A stretch of 64,000 nucleotides of DNA, taken from positions 30,434,201 through 30,498,200 of the forward strand of contig OX392527.1 in the NCBI GenBank assembly GCA_947623455.1, given 5' to 3'. The position numbers and the translations under genes were made by a program. Shown piece by piece: positions 56,601-64,000 of the stretch; positions within the stretch are counted from its first letter, which is position 1; the number at the start of each line of letters is the position of its first letter. This DNA comes from Mimachlamys varia. Taxonomy: Eukaryota > Mollusca > Bivalvia > Pectinida > Pectinidae. The notes under the pieces were generated by a model, which worked only from the letters and a program-made list of their open reading frames with translations, was not told where the DNA came from and did no database searches.

Positions 56601-59600
56601 TGTTGGTTTGGTAGGATACATTGAAACGCCAAGTGGTCTGAGGTCATTCAAGACTATCTTTGCTGAGCATCTGAATGAGGATTGCAGGAGGCGATTTTAC
56701 AAAAACTGGTATGAATCAATGTATTGAAATGCAGGCTATATTTAGAGGTAAAATGTGTATTGCAAAAATATTTATCAGAAATTCACAATCTGAAACTGAA
56801 TTAAAAAAAATGTTTTAGCAGAAATTCATGATCTGAAAATTAAATTGATCCAAAATTTTAATGTAGTCCAACATTTTGAGAGCTTTCATTCATTTGATAT
56901 AGTTTGTCGTTTGATATTATGATAAATGTTGAATTGTGCTATACCTGAACTAATGACCCATGTCCTTCCAGCTCCTACCATGGGCATATGGTGAGCTGTG
57001 GTACTCCTCTTGGTTGGTGTCCTGCTGTAGCCTAATTCTGTACTTGCTAAACTTTTTATGGTTTTTGACAGCAGTACTGAATTGGCTTGCTTGGTTCACA
57101 GCTAACGAGTCCATAATTAATGTTGTGGCTTTCCTCCACTGGTCGGTATCTGACTATGAGGCTAACCACATGCTTCTTGCTCAAAAAGGTACAACTGCAA
57201 GAAGAAGGCATTTACCAAGTATGCCAAAAAATGGACTGATGAAAGTGGAAAGAAGGAGATTGAGCGGGACTTCCTGAAAATGAAGAAGTACTGCAAGGTC
57301 ATCCGCGTCATTGCCCACACACAGGTAAACATTTAACCAGATCTAAGAATTCCTTCAAATAATTCTGTTTAAACATTTTCAAAAATATATGCCTAAGTTG
57401 ACAAGATGTGAAGTTCTCGAAGAGGTCCTTGCCAAAAAAGGAGAATTCAAGACTCCTTTAACTTTGTTGGTCATCGGTCAAGTGACAGAATCATCTATAT
57501 CTATTGTATATGACATAGCCTCACGTTCTGCACTTGATTAGGTTTTGGTGGTCATTAATGATTACAAGGTTGAAGGCTGGTCAAAGATCTAAAGTACTTT
57601 TGTTTTTAATCGGCATGGCTCTGCACTGGCTAGAGGTAAATATGCTTGGTTAGGACTCACAACTGGCCCGTCTTCAAGTAATATGGGTGAAAACCTAGAA
57701 AAAAAACCAGTTTGTCGACAGAAGATTATGTATACAATTTCTTGCAGACCAAGTTGATGAAGAAGCGTCAGAAGAAGGCGCACATCATGGAAATCCAGGT
57801 AAATGGAGGCAACATTGCACAGAAGGTTGACTGGGCTAGGGAGAAGATGGAATCCTCAGTCCCTGTTGGCTCCGTCTTTGCCATGGATGAGAACATTGAT
57901 ATCATTGGTGTAACCAAGGGTAAAGGAGTTAAAGGTGAGATAAATACAAATTTATTTAATCAAGCCATTGAAATTAATTTGAGAAATTTTTAAGTTAAGG
58001 GTAATGAATATTAGAATTCCTTTGCTTATTTTCCCCTTGAGTGATCAAACCTGCATTGATGCATGATGAAACGCATGGTAATGCTCCTGCCAGAGCATGC
58101 TGACTTTCTGTGTTGACACACTCCATGCTGCCTTCCTTCTGATGACAATGCTCGATTACAAACCCCACCTTCCCAAAGGATTTGTGTTGCCATGATCAAT
58201 GCCAACTTAGATAAATGCCAACCTACAATTCCTGTTTACATTTACGGTCTGGTTATCAAAGAGCTTGATGCATAATAACATTGTTTGCTTAACTTGGATG
58301 TTTTTCTCTGCTATTTCCAAAAGAAGGGTAATTTTAGCCTTGCCCAAGGTTAAAATTTTCAATTTATAATCGTTTGCTTCTTTTATTTACTTGACAGGTG
58401 TGACATCCAGATGGCACACCAAGAAGTTGCCGAGGAAGACGCACAAGGGTCTCCGAAAGGTTGCCTGTATTGGAGCCTGGCATCCAAGTCGTGTTCAGTT
58501 CACTGTTGCTAGGGCTGGACAGAAAGGTTACCATCACCGTACAGAGATCAACAAGAAGATCTACCGTATGGGTGAAGGCACCCACACCAAGGACGGAAAG
58601 CTGGTCAAAAATAATGCTTCCACAGACTTTGATCCCTCTGAGAAGAACATCACCCCCATGGGAGGATTCCCTCACTACGGAGAGGTCAACAATGACTTCA
58701 TCATGATCAAGGGCTGCACCATGGGACCTAAAAAGAGGATTCTGACCCTCCGCAAGGTAAGTCTTGTAAGATTGATCAGCAAAGTGAACTTTGCAAAGGA
58801 TGATGTTTTTCTTTTGTATCAAGAAAGCAACACAACAATCGAAAAACAAACAAAAAAAATTCATGTAATTCGAAGATCAATATTTTTTACTTTGATAGTA
58901 TTGATAAGGTGCGGTTGCGATTTCTTGAAATTGACTATATTTTCCAGTAAAGCTATGAAAAATACATATGGAAGAAGGTGTTATTTTCCACTTGGCGCTT
59001 TTTCGTTTTCAAGCAGTCTGTGTTTTTCACAGACCCATAAGTGGTATTTCTGTTCGTCACTGAGAAGTTTCTCACAGCTAGGTATTGTACATACATTGTA
59101 GTTTAAAATGATAAACAGTTGACCTACATCGTAGTTTAAAAAGATAAACAGTTGACCATGAAAAAACAAACGAGTTTAGTACAAGATGACGTAGAGAACC
59201 AAATTTGGAAATTTTCATCAAATTCAAAATACATGGTACAAAATGGCCTCATTCTGGCATGTCCGGAATGGAACAAGGTTTTCATATGTACTATCAGATG
59301 CCCAATGAATATGTCTATCCGGGCATTAGGTAAAGGATCAATTTCCTTTTTGGGCTGTTTTAGATTATTCCTGCAACAGTACATTTCAGTTGCATACCTC
59401 CGCATGTTTTACCAGTGAAAGTATTGCCCAGTAAATCATTTTTATGCACTTTCCGTAGCTGTTTTCAGCTTTTCACCATCATAATATTAAATTTTGTAGT
59501 CACTGCTGCCATCTTTCAAGAAGAAGCAGATGGAGAAGATCACCCTGAAGTTTATTGACACTGCCAGTAAATTTGGTCATGGTCGCTTCCAGACCTTCGA

Positions 59601-59827
59601 GGAGAAGAACAACTTCATGGTAAGTAGAGATGTCAAAATATATTTCTTTATTTTTTAAATAGCCCAGATTTTGCAAAGGGCTTGCCCATACTGTTGGAAA
59701 GTTTTGTTTGTATTTAATGTGTGTATTTTTGTTTTGACCCAGAATGACAAATCAAAGCTTATAATTTCTATTTTTCTGTTTTCAGGGACCTCTCAAGAAG
59801 GACCGCAAGGAAACTACTACGGCTTAA
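53666..59827 (+). CDS. RPL3: RPL3, 60S ribosomal protein uL3 (8 exons, 402 aa)
   Basis: Large-subunit protein whose extensions reach the peptidyl-transferase centre. Coding exons: 53666-53668 (ATG only), 55588-55780, 56540-56708, 57189-57324, 57748-57934, 58398-58756, 59500-59619, 59786-59827 (TAA). All borders are GT/AG, phases join, and 402 residues compares with 403 in human. The sequence starts (M)[18 protein letters not shown] and is nearly collinear with human RPL3. His245 (KTHKG), the histidine methylated in yeast and mammals, and Trp257 (GAWHP) near the catalytic centre are conserved. The short 5' UTR begins with a CCTTTTT TOP-like tract, implying growth-dependent translational control. 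Intron 5 hosts a snoRNA. The C-terminus [10 protein letters not shown] is shorter and more variable, as usual. Confidence 0.97.
54575..55101. mobile_element. hAT-like inverted-repeat element in RPL3 intron 1
   Basis: Ends GCAGGGTTCACA and TGTATGAACCCTGC are inverted; adjacent inner blocks (CTTTGAATTTTGG / TTGAAATTTTAG, GCCTTGAATTTGG) also show an inverted relation. Flanks share CTATG. No transposase frame, about 527 bp. Confidence 0.6.
56969..56998 (+). repeat. Hairpin in RPL3 intron 3
   Basis: CAGCTC-ct-ACCAT-gggcat-ATGGT-GAGCTG gives 11 paired bases with a two-base bulge, followed by a second possible stem (CTGCTGT at 57022 with ACAGCAG at 57068). It is structured intronic sequence, but it lacks the H box needed for an H/ACA snoRNA. 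Confidence 0.5.
58053..58151 (+). ncRNA. SNORD83: Box C/D snoRNA U83 (SNORD83-like), in RPL3 intron 5
   Basis: Guides 2'-O-methylation of 18S rRNA. Elements in order: terminal stem GCATTG (58053-58058) pairing with CAATGC (58146-58151); box C ATGATGA (58063-58069); D' CTGA (58100-58103); C' TGTTGAC (58111-58117); box D CTGA (58139-58142). The 13 bases before box D, TGCTGCCTTCCTT (58126-58138), are perfectly complementary to the universal 18S segment AAGGAAGGCAGCA. The fifth base before box D pairs with the A that corresponds to human A468, the U83 target. A hairpin (ATGCTC/GAGCAT) fills the C-D' interval. Vertebrate U83 genes are also in RPL3 introns, so host and target both agree. Confidence 0.88.
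59098..59158. repeat. Two-copy 33-bp duplication in RPL3 intron 6
   Basis: GTAGTTTAAAATGATAAACA GTTGACCTACATC is followed at once by GTAGTTTAAAAAGATAAACA GTTGACC. Confidence 0.85.
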
Positions 59828-59850
59828 GTTCTTCACTTAGACGGTTTCAA

Positions 59851-59856
59851 AATAAA
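59851..59856 (+). promoter_or_regulatory. RPL3: RPL3 polyadenylation signal
   Basis: AATAAA 23 bases after the stop codon, giving a very short 3' UTR as is usual for ribosomal protein genes. T/GT-rich sequence (CTTGTTTACTTGTTTTG) follows. Confidence 0.8.
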
Positions 59857-60356
59857 AAAAAACAAACTTCAAGCTTGTTTACTTGTTTTGCTTTGATATT
59901 GTAAGTAGGTGCTGTCCATCAATTAAAAAAATGGTTTGTTGCTGGTAGAGCTTTGCATGAATGAAACATTTGAAATAATGCACAGTGATAATGTACGCCT
60001 GCATCCTGAAGTTGTTAAATTTTGAAAGGACTCGTTGAATTAGCTGAAACTGTTAAATTAACATTGTGTGGCCCCATCTTTTGGCAATACAATCAAGGAC
60101 CAATAAAAAATAATTTTGATTGATCACATTCACTGAATGCACACCATTCTTAATGTTCTCATCTTCTACGACCCGAGTTATAGAAGGAATGTATTGATTT
60201 TCATACACGTGCAGTATCAAATTTGAGAAGTTTGGATCTTTCGGGTATTAGTTTTATTGCGGTAATCTTGTTTTAGTGCTAGGGGTTGAAAATATTTAGC
60301 AAATTGGGAGTTGTTTTATGCCTCTTCTGTAGTAATTGGCACATGCGCGAATTTAT

Positions 60357-62035
60357 CTAAAAAAAATTTTTTTGCCATGGAGCAGTGTCCGTCCATCGTC
60401 TTGTCAACATGTGCTTCAAATCGCTACTAGTCAAAAAGTCCTGATTGGATTTTAACCAAATTTGGTCAGAAACATCCTTGGGCGAAGGGGAACAGATTTT
60501 GAATAAATGGTGACTGACCGCCCGAGGGGCAGGGCCCAATATGGAAAATAGAGGCAATTCTTTAAATCTCTTGTTAAAAAGTCCTGATTTGATTTTGATC
60601 AGAAACATCCTTTGGGGAAGGGGAACAGATAAATGGTGACTCGAACCCCAGAGGGGCGGGGCCAAATAGGGGTAATTCCTTTAAATCTCTTCTAGTTAAA
60701 AAATCCTGATAGGATTTTGACCAAATTTAGTCGGAAACATCCTGTGGGGAAGGGGAACAATTTTGCATAAATGGTGACTGACCCCTAAGGGCCCAATATG
60801 GGAAATAGGTCATTCCTTTAAATCTCTTCTTGTCATAAAGTTATGAATGGATTTGATCAGAAACATCGGATGGGGAAGGGGAACAAATTTTGCATAAATG
60901 GTGACTGACCCCTAAGGGGCCAGAGGGGCGTGGCCCAATAAGGGAAATAGAGGTAATTCCTTTAAATCTATGGTCAAAAAGTCCTGATTGGATTTTGACC
61001 AAATTTAGTCAGAAACATCCTTGGGGGAAGAGGAACAGATTTTGCATAAATGGGGACACTGACCCCAGAGGGGCGGCGCCCAATAGGGGAAATAGAGGTA
61101 ATTCCTTTAAATCTCCTCTTGTCATACAGTTATGAATAGATTTTGTCCAAATGGTCAGAAACATCGTTGGGGGAAGGGGAACAGAGTTTGCATAAATGGT
61201 GACACTGATATCCGAGGGGCTAGAGAGGCATGGCCCAATAAAGAAAATAGAGGTAATTCCTTTAAATCTCTTGTCAAAAAGTCCTGATTGGATTTTGACC
61301 AAATTTAGTCAGAAACATCCATGGGGAAGGGGAACAGATTTTGCATAAATGGTGACTGATCCCTACGGGGCCAATTAGGGGAAATAGAGGTATTTCTTTT
61401 AAATCTCGTCTTGTCATTAAGTTATGAATGGATTTGGCCCAAATTTGGTCAGAAACATTCTTGGGGGAAGGGGAACAAATTTTGGATAAATGGTGACTGA
61501 CCCCTAAGGGGCCAGAGGGGCGTGGCCCAATAAGGGAAATGGATGTAATTCCTTTAAATTCCTTCTTGTCATAAATTTATGAATAGATATTGTCCAAATT
61601 TGGTCAGAAACATCCTTTAGGGAAGAGGAACAGATTTTGCATAACTGGTGACTGATCCCTAAGGGCCCAATAGGGGAAATAGAGGTCATTCCTTTAAATT
61701 CCTTCTTGTCATAAATTTATGAATAGATATTGTCCAAATTTGGTCAGAAACATCCTTTGGGGAAGAGGAACAGATTTTGCATAAATGGTGACTCTGACCC
61801 CCAAGGGGCTAGAGGGGCATGGCCCAATAGGGAAAATAGAGGTAATTCCTTTAAATCTCTTGTCAAAAAGTTATGAATGGATTTGCCTAAATTGGTCAGA
61901 AACATCCTTGGGGGGAAGGGGAAAAGATTTTGCATAAATGGTGACTGACCCATAAGGGGCCATGTTGGCGACTTTAGGGTTACAAGTCGGAGATTAATTC
62001 CAGGTGAGCGATGCAGGCCCATTGGTCCTCTTGTT
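60357..62035. repeat. Tandem array of about 11 units of roughly 145 bp
   Basis: Each unit holds AAATCTCTTGTCAAAAAGTC, TTTGGTCAGAAACATCCTTG, GGGGAAGGGGAACAGATTTT, GCATAAATGGTGACTGACCC, AGAGGGGCGTGGCCCAATA and AGAGGTAATTCCTTTAAAT, with indels. The end segment GAGCGATGCAGGCCCATTGG CCTCTTG-like occurs once at about 62005, resembling the 3' end of a dispersed element. Minus-strand frames here are compositional. Confidence 0.88.
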
Positions 62036-62166
62036 ATTCCCCGCTTTCTATGAAACGGGGGATATTAACTTGTGTTTGTCCGTCTGTCTGTTTCTGTGCA
62101 CTAACAACTAATATTCCATCGCAACTCCTAGCGGAATTATGGCCCTTCGATTAACGACATCGGAAG

Positions 62167-62257
62167 TGTCATGTATATCAATCATGTTAAGATTATCAGT
62201 ACATTAGTACTACCCAATGTATCTGATAATCTTGACATGATTGATATATACATGACA
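62167..62257. repeat. Near-perfect 33-bp-arm hairpin
   Basis: TGTCATGTATATCAATCATG TTAAGATTATCAG is inverted 22 bases later with one two-base insertion and one G-U type difference. It may be a tiny foldback element or an RNA hairpin; size (about 91 nt) is in the pre-miRNA range but the pairing is unusually complete. Confidence 0.7.
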
Positions 62258-62559
62258 GTTTATATAAAAAAAGTTGTCATGAATTTAATTTGTTTAGTTC
62301 TTAACTACATACTGCGTACAGATCTGAATTTGTGGGAGGAAATTCCTTTAAATATCTAAAAACAGCAACACTGCTGGCATTTCTAATTTTGTCATTTAAC
62401 CTGTTCAATAAATTGAACACGAACGTTTAAAATAATTTGTGCGAGTGTTTGGAATATAAAACTTATTGGCAGCTGAAGACCTTGTACTTCTTAAACTGAC
62501 ATATATGTAAACTTGTTACTTGAGGCATTTGGAATATCCCCATGCAAGATTTTGTACAC

Positions 62560-62905
62560 AAGAACGGCTTTCCTAAAATAATCATCAATTGACAGCCACT
62601 TTTGACGGTCGAAAAACGCTTTTGACGGGGTAAAAATATCTAGCATTGAACAGCTTTAACTATTTATGAACAAAGGAGCGGTTACTTGCCTCATTCAAGA
62701 CATCCGAGCAATACATGACGTGGGAAAACTATATTGGAGTAGACTGCTAAGAATTTCGTTAGATATAAATGTCCGTAACCTTTTTAGAACACCAATCTTT
62801 TTCGATATTTTCTTAGATAAAAAATCAATATGTTCTTTCCACGACAAACAACAGTCTACAAAAACCCGGGAGTTTTGCACAATGTACAGCTTTAACAGTT
62901 AAATA
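62560..62905 (-). pseudogene. LINE reverse transcriptase C-terminal remnant
   Basis: The minus-strand frame at 62695-62880 reads CLSWKEHIDFLSKKISKKIG then VLKRLRTFIS, matching the LSWxxHIxxxxKKxxKxIGxLxRLR block that follows the polymerase domain of jockey/CR1-type LINEs. Frames on both sides are broken. No other ORF2 motif is intact. Confidence 0.65.
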
Positions 62906-63349
62906 ATCAACTGTTACATCCAACTCTCGACATTTAGATAACTTCTGTGAACCAATCGGCATGCTGTGATGCAAGTTTTGTTCAAATCCATACTAAGATT
63001 AATTTCTTGCATCAACTATAGATTGTACAATTAAATGTAAATCGTCTCGCAACGATATTTGAAAGAGTTACTTCCCCTTGCATATATAGATGGGTTCCTT
63101 CTCCATTTCGTCCAGTTAAGCCTTATACTGAAACTTGCGTTGAGTCAAGGTCAGCTGTTGATCACTATAAAAACTTTATGTAAATTCTAATGCACTTTTG
63201 TACAGTATTGTCTTATTATTTCCCAGTTGAAAAAGGTCGGTATAAATTTATTTTACCACCTCTTCACTCTAATAAGTACTGGTAACTTGGCCACCACACT
63301 AGCTTAGCAGGTTACTTTATTAAGAAGTACACTCAGCAAATTTTTAGCT

Positions 63350-63942
63350 AAAAGGACTATGTATGGTTTTGCCTGTTTTTGGCCCCCAAATCCCTCAGAT
63401 TTTAAGTTTCATTATTGAACACTCAAATAATATTATTTCAAAAATAGATTACATCCCTCATGCAATTGTAATAATATTTTTTTGTTATTTGTGCTATGGT
63501 TGCCATGGTAACCATCCGAAATATGCATAAATTATGCAAATGTAAATATTTGGTCTATTTTGATCAATTTTTACATAGATTTTCACACAGCAACCATAGA
63601 GCGCATTCTTGAACAAACTTTATATTTCTCCTAAAGATGTGGTTTAAGTGCCCACATATTCTCATTTGATAATAAGTTTGTTCAAGAATGCGCTCAATAG
63701 TTTCTAATAGAAAAACTATCCAAAAAGTGGCCAAAATTGACTAAATGGTCAAATTTCCCTAATTTATGCATATTTGAGATGGTTTCCATGACAACCGGAG
63801 TTGAAACAATAGATAATTATTGTTTCAGTTTTATCAGGGATGTACTCCATATTTGAAATACATTAATTGGAGAGTTCAATAATCTGCTTCAAAATTTGAT
63901 AATTTGGGGGCCAACAAAGACCCAAACCATATATAGTCCTTT
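63350..63942. mobile_element. Foldback element at right edge, about 593 bp
   Basis: Ends AAAGGACTATGTATGGTTTT and AAACCATATATAGTCCTTT are inverted; inner matches include TTTTGGCCCCCAAAT / ATTTGGGGGCCAA and, near the centre, GAGCGCATTCTTGAACAAAC / GTTTGTTCAAGAATGCGCTC. Almost the whole element folds on itself. No transposase frame. Confidence 0.88.
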
Positions 63943-64000
63943 AACAAAAATTCACTTGCTTTACTACAGAAATGTTATGACTTTAACCAAAGTATGTTCG

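Noticed and set aside
56960..57110. H/ACA snoRNA in RPL3 intron 3
   Set aside because: Two stems can be drawn but no ANANNA hinge box lies between them and no clear pseudouridylation pocket is seen.

Overview
This is a eukaryotic, intron-rich, AT-rich window. It is almost certainly from a marine mollusc, most likely a bivalve. The basis is the intron/exon structure, the protein sequences and the tRNA-derived SINEs and short foldback elements; the bivalve assignment is partly from memory of similar repeats and is inference. Three protein-coding genes and one intronic snoRNA can be reconstructed exon by exon.

(1) Positions 1268-18636, minus strand: the cytosolic half of a TRPA1-like ion channel, 19 phase-compatible exons from a disordered leader through about 15 ankyrin repeats to the conserved ...LLLMKW segment just before the first membrane helix. 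The pore domain lies off the left edge. A possible first exon lies at 32555-32620. (2) Positions 43118-53231, minus strand: complete NDUFB10 (mitochondrial complex I subunit), 4 exons, 173 residues. (3) Positions 53666-59827, plus strand: complete RPL3 (ribosomal protein uL3), 8 exons, 402 residues, head-to-head with NDUFB10 across a 434-bp shared promoter region. RPL3 intron 5 carries a box C/D snoRNA whose guide matches 18S rRNA at the site of human A468, i.e. U83/SNORD83, which in vertebrates is also hosted by RPL3.

The rest is introns and intergenic DNA full of tandem arrays and mobile-element remains: a 7.4-kb 51-bp minisatellite (18650-26060), a 4.3-kb 31-bp minisatellite (43249-47525), a 1.5-kb 49-bp minisatellite, many smaller arrays, several terminal-inverted-repeat elements, SINEs, degraded LINE and Penelope-like reverse transcriptase pieces and at least three unnamed dispersed repeat families.

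The most interesting pattern is that tandem arrays in two unrelated genes (TRPA1-like, NDUFB10) start exactly at splice sites. In four cases (TRPA1-like exons 10, 13 and 15; NDUFB10 exon 4) the repeat unit contains a copy of the exon edge plus the splice site itself, so the introns hold many look-alike donors or acceptors. This looks like introns growing by repeated duplication of their own exon-intron junctions.
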